Assembly (NCBI RefSeq): GCF_024213555.1
Contig: NZ_JANAVO010000010.1
Location: forward strand, 124,001-188,000
Direction of reading: 5' to 3'
DNA: 64,000 nucleotides
Origin: Allokutzneria sp. A3M-2-11 16
Lineage (GTDB): Bacteria; Actinomycetota; Actinomycetes; Mycobacteriales; Pseudonocardiaceae
The notes under the pieces were generated by a model. The model was not told where the DNA came from, made no database searches, and was given only the letters and a program-made list of their open reading frames with translations. The translations under genes and the position numbers were made by a program. Below are positions 51,058 to 58,820 of the stretch, piece after piece. The first letter of the stretch is position 1, and each line of letters opens with the position of its first letter.

Positions 51058-51501
51058 TCAGGCTCCCGTCGTCGAGCCCGGTCGCACGATCATCAGCACG
51101 GTGACCGTCGCCCACAGGAGGTTGAACACCCCGCCCGTCATCGCGATGCGGCGGAGTTGTGCGGTGATGTCCGTGTCCGGGGTGGTCTCCAGGGTGTCGA
51201 GCACCCTGCGCTGGTCGGGCAGCACCGCCGCGATGAGCACGGCGGCGGCGACCGCCGTCAGCGCGATGGAGACCAGCAGCCACGCGTCGCCCAGCACGCC
51301 CATGCTCAGCGCCGTCGCCAGCCCGAACACCGGCACCAGCACGCCGAGCCCCGCGTAGACGCGGCAGATCCGGTGCAGGGTGCGCACCACCGGCAGCGCG
51401 GAGGACTTCGCCGCGCGGGGGAACATGCTCGCCGCCACGGTGACCGGCCCGATCGCCACGATCGCGGCGATGACGTGCACGCTGAGCAGGAACTTCGTCA
51501 T
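51058..51501 (-). CDS. DUF2269-like integral membrane protein
   Basis: The 147-residue product has four membrane helices and starts KFLLSVHVIAAIVAIGPV, typical of the predicted DUF2269-like integral membrane group. It is followed after one base by the DUF3817-like gene. No function is known. The promoter must lie in the 202-bp gap (51502-51703) shared with the small secreted protein gene. Confidence 0.65.
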   Translation of the reverse strand: MTKFLLSVHVIAAIVAIGPVTVAASMFPRAAKSSALPVVRTLHRICRVYAGLGVLVPVFGLATALSMGVLGDAWLLVSIALTAVAAAVLIAAVLPDQRRVLDTLETTPDTDITAQLRRIAMTGGVFNLLWATVTVLMIVRPGSTTGA

Positions 51502-51703
51502 GCGTGCACGCTAAGGACGCGACCAAGATCGCGGTAGTGGCGGGAATGCCACATGTCAACGAGTTCTCGCCACGCCCAATGTGGTCGGAATATTGTTCGC
51601 GATTCCCCGTGTCCCGCAAAGACGTTTCATGCCTCGCTTAGTCCGGACTGGCAAGCTGAAATCCGGAAGTTGCCGTGAAATAGATTTGTGATACGGGGAA
51701 TAA

Positions 51704-52021
51704 ATGACTCCTTTTCGTATTGTCGTCGTGGCTGTGCTGTCTTTCGCCGGACTGTCCTTCGCGGGACCGACCTCGGCCTCGGCCGACGCCGTCGAGATCG
51801 CCGATGTTCCCTGCGGGATGATCCGGGCGCTCGACGCCCCGCAGTACGGCCTGCCGAAACACCTGCACTGGCACAGGTGCGGCACCGGCAAGGAGCTGAT
51901 CGAGATCCGCGCGGTCTTCCGTGAGACGACCTGGTGCGTCGGCCCGGGAGTGCACGACGTCTCCGACGCTTTCCAGGGACGTCAGGAGCCGGTGACCGTC
52001 AAGGCGATCGGCGGCTGCTGA
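51704..52021 (+). CDS. Small secreted four-cysteine protein (DUF6355-like)
   Basis: The 105-residue product has a signal peptide (cleavage near SASA/DA, residue 27) and about 78 mature residues with four cysteines. The pattern CG...HRCG...CVGPG...IGGC resembles the DUF6355 'natural product precursor' group found in Pseudonocardiales. Whether it is processed is unknown. There is a run of AT-rich sequence before the start. The match is by pattern only. Confidence 0.6.
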   Translation: MTPFRIVVVAVLSFAGLSFAGPTSASADAVEIADVPCGMIRALDAPQYGLPKHLHWHRCGTGKELIEIRAVFRETTWCVGPGVHDVSDAFQGRQEPVTVKAIGGC

Positions 52022-52072
52022 ACCACCGCAATTCGGGCGCGGTCCGTCGCGCATTGTGCGAAAGTACGGCCC

Positions 52073-52936
52073 GTGTCAGCGAAAGATGAATCGGCGGTCT
52101 CCGGTGAACTACTGGAGATCGCCGACGCGCTTCTGCCGGGAGCGCAGCTCGACTCCGCGCGACTGTTCCGCGGCGGGATGCACGACGTCGTCCTGGTGCC
52201 CGAAGTGGCCGCCGTGCGGGTCACCCGGAGCGCCGCCGACGCCGCGGTCCTGCCTCGCCGGACCGAGGTCCTGCGGATGATCGGCTCCAGCGGGCTGCCC
52301 TTCGCTGTCCCCACGCCCCTCACGCCGGTCACCACGTTCGGCGAGCGCGCCGCCGTCGCCCTGTCGTGGATCGGTGGAACCCCGCTTCCCGAAGGGCAAG
52401 GCGATCCGGCCCAGATCGGCCGCCTGCTCCGCGTGATCCGCGAGTGCCCCGTCAGCGCTTCGCTGGAAGCGCTTCTCCATGTGCCGCCCACGTATCCCGA
52501 CGGCCGCCACTGGGGTCAGGTGCTCGCCGAGGAAGTCATCCCGCGCCTGCCGGTTCCGTGGCGCGACTCGCGTCTGCGTCGCCTCTCGGAAGCGCTGGCC
52601 ATGCCTCCGGTTCCGGGCGCGCTGGTCCACGGAGATCTCGGTGGCGGCAACGTCCACTGGGACGCGAACGGGGAACTGGTCGGTGTTGTGGACTGGGACC
52701 TCGCGCTGGTCTTCGATCCCGCGATCGACGCGGCGTTGATGGCCTGGCACGGCTGGGAGAACGTGCGCGGCGCCGTGGACGAGGAGATGTACCGGCGGGC
52801 TCGGGCCTGGGACTCGACGATCGGGATCGGGTTCCTGGTGTCCGCGTTGCACACGAGGACCTTGGACAAGGTCGACGTGTTCGTGGAGCACATCGTGCGT
52901 GATCTTGCCGGTTCCGGCTCGGGGCTTCAAGTCTGA
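52073..52936 (+). CDS. Aminoglycoside-phosphotransferase-like kinase family protein
   Basis: The 287-residue product has the APH/choline-kinase core: the brenner-type HGDLGGGNVHWD catalytic loop (residues ~187-198) and GVVDWDLA (DWD metal site). The N-lobe lysine is poorly conserved (VAAVRVTRSA). Substrates in the family range from antibiotics to choline or fructosamines. GTG 52073. It ends 54 bp before the left inverted repeat of the HNH element; the element probably inserted in its 3' region. Confidence 0.78.
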   Translation: MSAKDESAVSGELLEIADALLPGAQLDSARLFRGGMHDVVLVPEVAAVRVTRSAADAAVLPRRTEVLRMIGSSGLPFAVPTPLTPVTTFGERAAVALSWIGGTPLPEGQGDPAQIGRLLRVIRECPVSASLEALLHVPPTYPDGRHWGQVLAEEVIPRLPVPWRDSRLRRLSEALAMPPVPGALVHGDLGGGNVHWDANGELVGVVDWDLALVFDPAIDAALMAWHGWENVRGAVDEEMYRRARAWDSTIGIGFLVSALHTRTLDKVDVFVEHIVRDLAGSGSGLQV

Positions 52937-52990
52937 GTCGGCTGGGGTTTGTGCTTGGCCTGGTTGGGTTTCCAGCGTTTGTGGCTGGAC

Positions 52991-53116
52991 TTCCAGCATG
53001 GGGTCGGCTTGACCTGGGGGCCCCTTGCGCGTGCCCTTGGGCCTCTCAGGGGCACGGGATGAAACCCCGGCCCTCGCGGGGGAGCGTATGGCACGCGCAC
53101 CCCAGGTAAAGCCTCG
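52991..53116. repeat. Left inverted repeat of HNH element
   Basis: Starts TTCCAGCATGGGGTCGG. The unit is also self-complementary: ACCTGGGG (53012-53019) pairs with CCCCAGGT (53100-53107) and GCGCGTGCC (53027-53035) with GGCACGCGC (53090-53098), so it could fold alone into a ~96-base hairpin with inner loops. Confidence 0.88.
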
Positions 53117-53245
53117 ATTTCCTTGTCCCCCTTACGTTTTGTCGGTTGTGGTGCTTGATGTCGCCCAGTTGAGGGACCCTACCCGAATGCCGACTTCGGT
53201 GACGCACTGGAACCGTTGGCGGGTAACGAATTCACCCGCTGGTAC

Positions 53246-53275
53246 TTGGATGTCGATCTTGCCCCCTGAGACAAT
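53246..53275 (+). promoter_or_regulatory. Promoter of the HNH gene
   Basis: TTGGAT (53246-53251) is separated by 18 bp from GACAAT (53270-53275), a standard sigma-70-type promoter. A GCGGGT/ACCCGC hairpin (53219-53239) lies just upstream. AAGGGGGG precedes the ATG by seven bases. Confidence 0.6.
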
Positions 53276-53301
53276 GGAAGTGAGTCGAAGGGGGGTGAAT
53301 C

Positions 53302-54522
53302 ATGTTGGATACCAAAGCAATCACAGACATGCTGACCGCCGAGATCCAGGTCAACGACAGCTACCGACTCTCCGAAAAGGACCACGTCGCGTTGCTGAAG
53401 GAGTTGGAGCGGATCAGTAATCTGCTCACCGCCGTGAAGACCGATGTCGCCACCCACGCCGAAGAACGTGGCCTGCACACCTCACGTGGATGTAAGGATC
53501 TCGCGATCCTGCTGCGCAGCGAACTCAATATCACCCCTGCCGAAGCCAACCGCCGCAAGCGTTTGGTACACGAACTACCGAAACTGCCCCGCACCCGGCA
53601 AGCCGTCTACACCGGAGCGATCAGTGGCGAACACGCGCTGGTGATCTCCGATGCGATCAAGCGCATCCCGGAGGAGTACGCGGCCAAGGCCGACGCGGCT
53701 CTGGCGAAGGCGGCACGGAAGGTGAACCCGCGTGATCTGATGGTGGTCGGCAAACGCGTGCGGCAGCACGTCGACCCCGACGGCGTCTACCGCGATGAGC
53801 AGGAAGCGATCGCGCGGCGCGCGGCCCGGATGGGCCGTGATCAGGACGGGTGCCTGCACTTCAAGACCACCCTCGATCCGATCGAGGGCGAGAAGGTCCA
53901 GAACTTCCTCTCGGCATTGGCCAAACCCAAGTCCGTCAACGGCGAGAAAGACCCCCGGACCTTCGAGCAGCGGTTGGCCGATGCCTTCATCGAAGCCATG
54001 ACCATGGCGATGTCGATCCAGGACATCCCTGGTCTGCCGCGTTCGCTGCTGATCGTCACGATGGACTTCGACAACCTGCAGCACAAGACCGGCTGCGGGG
54101 AAACCCAGACCGGCCAGCCGATGAGCGCGGACCTGCTGCGGCAGACCGCCTGCGACACCGGAGTCATCCCGATGGTGCTCGGTGGGGAGGGTGAACCCCT
54201 CGCCTACGGACGCGAGCGGCGCCTGGCCTCCCTCGCCCAGAAACGCGCACTCGCGGTACGGGACAAGGGATGTGCCTTCCCCGGATGTGATCGGCCACCC
54301 TCGTGGACGGAAGCTCATCATGTGGTGCATTGGATCGACGGCGGGCCGACCGATCTCGACAACCTCGTCCTGCTGTGCGTGCATCACCATCACGTGATCC
54401 ACGACCAAGACTGGGAGATCATCTTCGAGCACGGGATACCCAGCTTCATCCCACCGAAGTGGATCGACCCTGACCAGGTGCCGCTGCGGAACATCAGGGT
54501 GGACTGCCCACTCCGGTTGTAG
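53302..54522 (+). CDS. DUF222 domain and HNH endonuclease-signature protein (13E12 repeat family)
   Basis: The 406-residue product has an N-terminal DUF222 region (residues ~10-290: RLSEKDHVALLKELERISN, TPAEANRRKRLVHELPKLP) and a C-terminal HNH nuclease (about 324-372): CAFPGCDRP, EAHHVVHW, then LVLLCVHHHHVIHD. In mycobacteria REP13E12 copies are repeated and serve as phage attachment targets; nuclease activity is likely but its role is unknown. The gene lies alone between the two inverted repeats, with its own promoter. Whether it mobilises the element in cis is not known. Confidence 0.9.
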   Translation: MLDTKAITDMLTAEIQVNDSYRLSEKDHVALLKELERISNLLTAVKTDVATHAEERGLHTSRGCKDLAILLRSELNITPAEANRRKRLVHELPKLPRTRQAVYTGAISGEHALVISDAIKRIPEEYAAKADAALAKAARKVNPRDLMVVGKRVRQHVDPDGVYRDEQEAIARRAARMGRDQDGCLHFKTTLDPIEGEKVQNFLSALAKPKSVNGEKDPRTFEQRLADAFIEAMTMAMSIQDIPGLPRSLLIVTMDFDNLQHKTGCGETQTGQPMSADLLRQTACDTGVIPMVLGGEGEPLAYGRERRLASLAQKRALAVRDKGCAFPGCDRPPSWTEAHHVVHWIDGGPTDLDNLVLLCVHHHHVIHDQDWEIIFEHGIPSFIPPKWIDPDQVPLRNIRVDCPLRL

Positions 54523-54560
54523 CCCCGGCGTGGGCTGGAAGGCAAGGGGCGCAACGCAAC

Positions 54561-54684
54561 CGAGGCTTTACCTGGGGTGCGCGTGCCATACGCTCATCGC
54601 GAGGGCCGGGGTTTCATCCCGTGCCCCTGAAAGGCCCAAGGGCACGCGCGAGGGGCCCCAGGTCAAGCCGACCCCATGCTGGAA
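54561..54684. repeat. Right inverted repeat of HNH element
   Basis: Begins CGAGGCTTTACCTGGGG and ends CCATGCTGGAA, the reverse complement of the left repeat with three small differences. Self-complementary arms are at 54570-54577/54656-54663 and 54579-54587/54641-54649. Ends eight bases before the stop of the VOC gene. Confidence 0.88.
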
Positions 54685-54691
54685 AAGCTGG

Positions 54692-55099
54692 TCAACTCGG
54701 TGCCACGAAGACGCAGAACGGGTGCCCTGCGGGATCGGCGTAGACGCGCAGTGGCTCCACGGGGTCCTCGGAGCGGTCCCGGAGCAGCCGCGCGCCCAAA
54801 GCCAAGGCGCGCGAGTGCTGGGCGTCGAGGTCGGCGATCGTGGGAACGGTGATGTCCAAGTGCAGCATCTGCGGGCGCGAGCCGTCAGGCCAGGTGGGCT
54901 CGGGCTGGTGCGGAACCTGCTGGAAGGCGATCTGTGGAACGCCATCGGAACCGCGTAGCACCAACCAATCCCGGTCGGCGGGCGGCTCGTCACCGGGGCG
55001 GTAGTGGAGGCCGAGGAAGCGGCGGTAGAACTCGGCGAGCGCCCTCGCGTCGGGGCAGTCGAGCACGACCTGGCGCAGGGACGGGAACTCGGTGCTCAT
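54692..55099 (-). CDS. VOC-family protein
   Basis: The 135-residue product shows VVLDCPDARALAEFYRRFLGL, HLDITVPTIADLDA and a C-terminal VYADPAGHPFCVFV, the glyoxalase-like pattern frequent in actinobacteria. Its stop lies seven bases outside the right inverted repeat, so the element may have inserted near its 3' end and the last codons could have changed. Separate from the methyltransferase by 23 bp on the same strand. Confidence 0.8.
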   Translation of the reverse strand: MSTEFPSLRQVVLDCPDARALAEFYRRFLGLHYRPGDEPPADRDWLVLRGSDGVPQIAFQQVPHQPEPTWPDGSRPQMLHLDITVPTIADLDAQHSRALALGARLLRDRSEDPVEPLRVYADPAGHPFCVFVAPS

Positions 55100-55122
55100 G
55101 GACGCATCATGACAGCAGAGCG

Positions 55123-55854
55123 TCAGGAGCTGGTGCGCTCCGCGATGAAAACGAACTCGCGGCCGGGGCGGTCGGGAGCGTCGCGGACGTCGGCCACGCG
55201 GAAGCCGGACGCGGCGAGATCGGACTCGACCTCCGAGCGGTCCCGGAACCGGACGGAGCCATCCGAGGTGAGCACGGTGCCCTCAGCGAGGAAGCGGTAG
55301 GTGTGGCGGAACGAGACGAGCGGGAGGCTGACGTCGGTGACCTCGAACAGCTGCTCCACCGGACCGAAACCCGGGACGTCGCGGGTCAGCAGCGTGGGCT
55401 CGGCGGCCCAGTCCTCCCAGACGCGGCGCTCCGGGCGGCGGGTCTCGAACACGAGGTGACCGCCCGGACGGAGCGCGGCACGGACCCCGCGCAACGTCCG
55501 GCTCCAGTCCGCGTCCGCGAGGATCACCGGTGCCACGTTGCCGGTCATCACGGCGAGATCGGCGCCGAGCGCGGGCACATCGCCCGCGTCGCCGTGAATC
55601 CAGGTGATCCGTCCGGAAGGGTCCTTCGAGCGGGCGACCTGGAGGGACGCCTCGGCGGGGTCGACGCCGACGACGGTGCGACCGCTGTCGGCCAGCAGGA
55701 TCGCCAGGCAGCCGGTGCCGCAGCCGACGTCGAGCACGTGCCGCGCGCCCAACTCGTCGGCGACGGCGAGGTACACGGCCAGGTCGCCGCGATCGCCGTC
55801 GAACGCGTCGTAGACAGCGGCGAGGCGGGGGTGGGCGAACATCGCGTCAGGCAC
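55123..55854 (-). CDS. Class I SAM-dependent methyltransferase
   Basis: The 243-residue product has VLDVGCGTGCLAILLAD (SAM motif I), VVGVDPAEAS and the later ETRRPER segment. It starts PDAMFAHPRLAAVYDAFD, the typical opening of this group; GTG 55854 is chosen, overlapping the pseudogene's reading end by 8 bp. The family acts on various small molecules. The link to the decayed peptidase upstream suggests a former operon. Confidence 0.82.
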   Translation of the reverse strand: MPDAMFAHPRLAAVYDAFDGDRGDLAVYLAVADELGARHVLDVGCGTGCLAILLADSGRTVVGVDPAEASLQVARSKDPSGRITWIHGDAGDVPALGADLAVMTGNVAPVILADADWSRTLRGVRAALRPGGHLVFETRRPERRVWEDWAAEPTLLTRDVPGFGPVEQLFEVTDVSLPLVSFRHTYRFLAEGTVLTSDGSVRFRDRSEVESDLAASGFRVADVRDAPDRPGREFVFIAERTSS

Positions 55855-56465
55855 CCCGCGACCGTAGCCGCTCACCACGGTCGCGGTAGCGGTCCAGGAA
55901 GGTCTGCGTGATCTGCTGGAGCTTCTGCTCGCCGACATGTTGCCGGAGCGCGTAGACGACGAGCGAGCCGCTTCCCCGGCCCAGGCCGAAAATGGCTTCG
56001 GGGACCGGAGAAACCACGATGGAGGTGGTGGCGTCGCGGACCTGTTGGTCGAACTCGTACAGCTCCTTGAACGAGTCGTCGAACCACTGGTGCGCGGCCT
56101 CGTGCACCATCACGAACTCGTTGTGCCCCAGGTCGAACAGGCTGGAGGTCGGGAAGGTCGACAGCGTGGCGTTCTCCAACGCGGCGGTGTTCTGCGGGCG
56201 AATGCCCGGCACGCCGAGGACGCGAGTGCAGCAGCCCGTTGGCGGCGGCGTGCCACCCCTCCGGCACGTCGACGCGGAAGACGAACTGGGCCTTGTCGGA
56301 GGGGTGACCGTTGCCGGGGAAGAACAGGTGGGCCCGATCGGGCTGCGCCCAGAACGAGAAACCACCGTCGTCGTTGCGGCCCCAACCCGCGGAACTGTCC
56401 ACAGGGGACGGAACTTTGGCGTCGCGATCGGCGACCATCGTGCTTCGCGAGTCCATAGTGGACAC
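55847..56465 (-). pseudogene. Decayed M1-family metallopeptidase
   Basis: Two reading frames together carry pieces of an M1 aminopeptidase. One frame (from about 56465 to 56232) holds HLFFPGNGHPSDKAQFVFRV and VPEGWHAAANGLL. The other (from about 56225) holds AALENATLSTFP, VMVHEAAHQWFDDSF (the HEAAH zinc site) and the C-terminal VVYALRQHVGEQKLQQITQTF. The NEG motif that supplies the third ligand is missing, and spans of ~60 residues between the blocks are deleted. A frameshift near 56225 separates them. N-terminal signal not found. Confidence 0.85.
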
Positions 56466-56641
56466 ACCGGGCGCTCGCCATCGCCGCGGCTGGACGCCGC
56501 CGTGGCGTGCCTGTCATGCGGCCCACTGTGGACCGGCACGCGCACGGCGGCCTCCGCCTTCCGGTCACCCGGCATCGGTCATCCGGTCAGGTCGTGGTTT
56601 CGTTCGACCGTCGCCGTGTACTGGTCGAACAAGGACCGGGC

Positions 56642-57367
56642 TCAGATCCCGCAGCTGGAAGCCGACCAGAAGCGGCCGGAGCGGTGATCGACGTGGGTGT
56701 GGTCGCCGTGCCCGGGGTAGCCGGGGCCGAGGATGCCGTTGAACCCGTGGTTGCGCGCCTGCTGGGCCAGCCTGCACAGCGTGTGCGGCCCGGCGCCGAG
56801 GTCGACGGCGTCGCCGTAGAGGTGACGGCTGTTGGACGCCCCGCCCGCCGCGTTGTTGCACGCGACGCTGCGGAAGCCGCTGGTCACCCGGATCGCGCCG
56901 TCCCCGAGGGCGTGGCGCATCGCCTGGAGCTTCCACATGGACACCAGGGCGTTGGCCCGGGCCGTGGCACTGGAGACGGCGCCGCCGCCCCACGTGGAGT
57001 TGCAGGTGTTCAGCTCGGCGTAGGAGAAGTTCACCGGGGTGCAGTCGTCGTCCTGGAGCTGGTAGATCTTGGTGAAGGTCTGGCCGCCCGCGATGCCGTC
57101 GCCGGGCAGCCCGTAGGCCTGCTGGAAGCGGGTGACCGCGGCCTTGGTGGCCGGGCCGTAGTCGCCGTCGATGCCGAGGACCGCGCCGTACCCGGGGTAG
57201 CCGGACACCCGGATCTGGAGCTGGCGCACGTCCTCGCCGTTCATGCCTTGGGAGAGCGTTCTTCCCCAGGTGTAGCAGCCGTCCGCGTGCGCGGGGGCCG
57301 CGGTCACCGTGAGTCCGGCGACCGCCAGTACCGTGGCGGTGACGAAGGAAATGATCTTGTGCAGCAC
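56642..57367 (-). CDS. Secreted peptidoglycan-binding M15A D-Ala-D-Ala peptidase
   Basis: The 241-residue product has a signal peptide (cleavage near AHA/DG, residue 27), a peptidoglycan-binding domain (~30-95: EDVRQLQIRV, DGDYGPATKAAVTRFQ), and an M15 zinc domain with SNSRHLYGDAVDLG and DHTHVDH (His/Asp/His ligands). It would trim D-Ala-D-Ala termini or lyse walls. GTG 57367 is preceded by AGGAGG at a five-base spacing. The layout matches Streptomyces-type zinc carboxypeptidases. It stands alone, divergent from the amidohydrolase gene by 143 bp. Confidence 0.88.
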   Translation of the reverse strand: MLHKIISFVTATVLAVAGLTVTAAPAHADGCYTWGRTLSQGMNGEDVRQLQIRVSGYPGYGAVLGIDGDYGPATKAAVTRFQQAYGLPGDGIAGGQTFTKIYQLQDDDCTPVNFSYAELNTCNSTWGGGAVSSATARANALVSMWKLQAMRHALGDGAIRVTSGFRSVACNNAAGGASNSRHLYGDAVDLGAGPHTLCRLAQQARNHGFNGILGPGYPGHGDHTHVDHRSGRFWSASSCGI

Positions 57368-57510
57368 GACAACCTCCTGGTGCAGGGGACAGGAGTTCGA
57401 CCTGGAGGCTAACCCGTTGCGACACAAGGACTTCTAGGCTGTTCGTCCCATTGCGGATGCGCCGCGCGCCCCACATACTCCTTAGCCACGCTAATGAGGT
57501 GGAGGTTGCG

Positions 57511-58707
57511 GTGGCTACTCGGCTCGACGACGACGTGGTGCTGGTGCGCGGGGCGGCCCTGGCCGACGGGCGGTCCCCGGAGCTGCGCCGCGGGGTGTCC
57601 CTGTTGGTCGAGCGCGGGGTGGTGACGGGGATCGGGGACGCCGGTCACGAGCCCCCGCCCACGGCGCGGGTGATCGACGCCTCCGGTGCCACGATCATCC
57701 CCGGCATGGTCGACTCGCACTCGCACCTGAGCATGCCCGGTGGGGCGCAATGGGTTCAGCGCGGTTTCGACAGCACCGAGGAGCTGCTCGCCGTCGCCGA
57801 GGAGAACGGCGACCTCATGGTGCGGGCCGGGATTCGCTGGGCGCGCGACGTCGGAGCGCCCCGCAGACCCGATCCGGTCACCGGCGGCGAACGCGCGCTG
57901 AGCCTGCGCCTGCGCGACGAGTGGCAGGGGCGGGTCGATCGGCCCTACATCCGCGCGGCCGGGACCTGGCTCGGCAGGACCGGGGCGCTGCCGCACGGGC
58001 TCGCCGTCGAGGTGGAGCACGGGGCGGATCTGCTCGCGGCGGCGCGGGTCCAGCTCGACGACGGCGCCGATCTGGTCAAGCTCTACCTGGACGGCCCGGA
58101 CCGCGACACCCCGCCGTTCAGCGTCGACGAGGTGACCGCCGTCGTCCGCGAGGCGCACGACCGCGGCGCGCGCGTCGCCGCCCACTCCGGCATGCTGCAC
58201 GGCTCCCAGGTCGGCGCTGCCGCGGGCGTCGACAGCATCGAGCACGGTTTCCAGCTCGACCGCGACGCCGCCGAGGCGATGGCGGCGGCGGGGACGGTCC
58301 TGGTGTCCACGCTCGGGGTGATGCACTCGTGGCTGACCTTCACCGATACGTCCACTGTGGAGCGGTTCACCGCGCCGGAGTCCCGCGCGACGATCGGGGC
58401 GCGGCTGGAGGCGGCCGAGGAGGGCGTGCGGCTGGCCCACGCGGCCGGGGTGTCGATCGCGGCGGGCTCCGACTTCGGCGGGGGTTCCCTGCGCGCCAAC
58501 CAGTTGGCGTGGGAGGCCGAGGCGCTGATCCGCGCCGGGCTGCCGCCGCACGAGGCGCTGGCGGCGCTCACCTGGCGCGGCGGTGACCTGCTCGGCGATC
58601 CGACCGCGGGGCGGCTCGAAGTGGGTGGGCCCGCGCACTTCTCCCTGGTGCACGGTGATCCGCTGTCCGATCCCGCGTCGCTGTGGCGCATCTGGCTGAC
58701 CCGGTGA
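57511..58707 (+). CDS. Amidohydrolase-family metal-dependent hydrolase (dipeptidase-like)
   Basis: The 398-residue product has the HxH pair in GMVDSHSHLS near residue 70, a lysine in LVKLYLDG (carbamylated in many members), His in VAAHSGM and IEHGFQLD, and the final AAGSDFGGG aspartate. It resembles imidazolonepropionase-like or Xaa-Pro dipeptidase-type members. GTG 57511 is favoured by GGAGG at six bases. Substrate unknown. It carries the in-frame TCCACTGTGGA motif at 58351. Confidence 0.85.
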   Translation: MATRLDDDVVLVRGAALADGRSPELRRGVSLLVERGVVTGIGDAGHEPPPTARVIDASGATIIPGMVDSHSHLSMPGGAQWVQRGFDSTEELLAVAEENGDLMVRAGIRWARDVGAPRRPDPVTGGERALSLRLRDEWQGRVDRPYIRAAGTWLGRTGALPHGLAVEVEHGADLLAAARVQLDDGADLVKLYLDGPDRDTPPFSVDEVTAVVREAHDRGARVAAHSGMLHGSQVGAAAGVDSIEHGFQLDRDAAEAMAAAGTVLVSTLGVMHSWLTFTDTSTVERFTAPESRATIGARLEAAEEGVRLAHAAGVSIAAGSDFGGGSLRANQLAWEAEALIRAGLPPHEALAALTWRGGDLLGDPTAGRLEVGGPAHFSLVHGDPLSDPASLWRIWLTR

Positions 58708-58820
58708 ATTCGAGGAGAATCGAGTGATCTCAAGTCCCTGAATTCGCTGACATGTCCGGGAATTCTGCGGCTGTTAGTCTGAGGCCACATTCAGGGGGCT
58801 TTCTTGGGAAAGGTATTTCT

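Larger units (their letters stand above)
52991..54684. mobile_element. Inverted-repeat-bounded DUF222-HNH (13E12-type) element
   Basis: A 1.7-kb unit: left inverted repeat 52991-53116, gene 53302-54522, right inverted repeat 54561-54684. The repeats are ~124-126 bp and about 95% identical as reverse complements, differing only by a few substitutions and small indels. 13E12-type proteins belong to repeated elements in mycobacteria, so mobility is plausible. Target duplications are not evident. The insertion point is between the APH gene's end and the VOC gene's end. Third codon positions in the gene look less GC-rich than in its neighbours. Confidence 0.85.

Noticed and set aside
53302-54522. 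HEARO/IsrB-like RNA-guided nuclease for the HNH gene
   Set aside because: Only DUF222 and a C-terminal HNH are seen; RuvC motifs and an arginine-rich bridge are missing.
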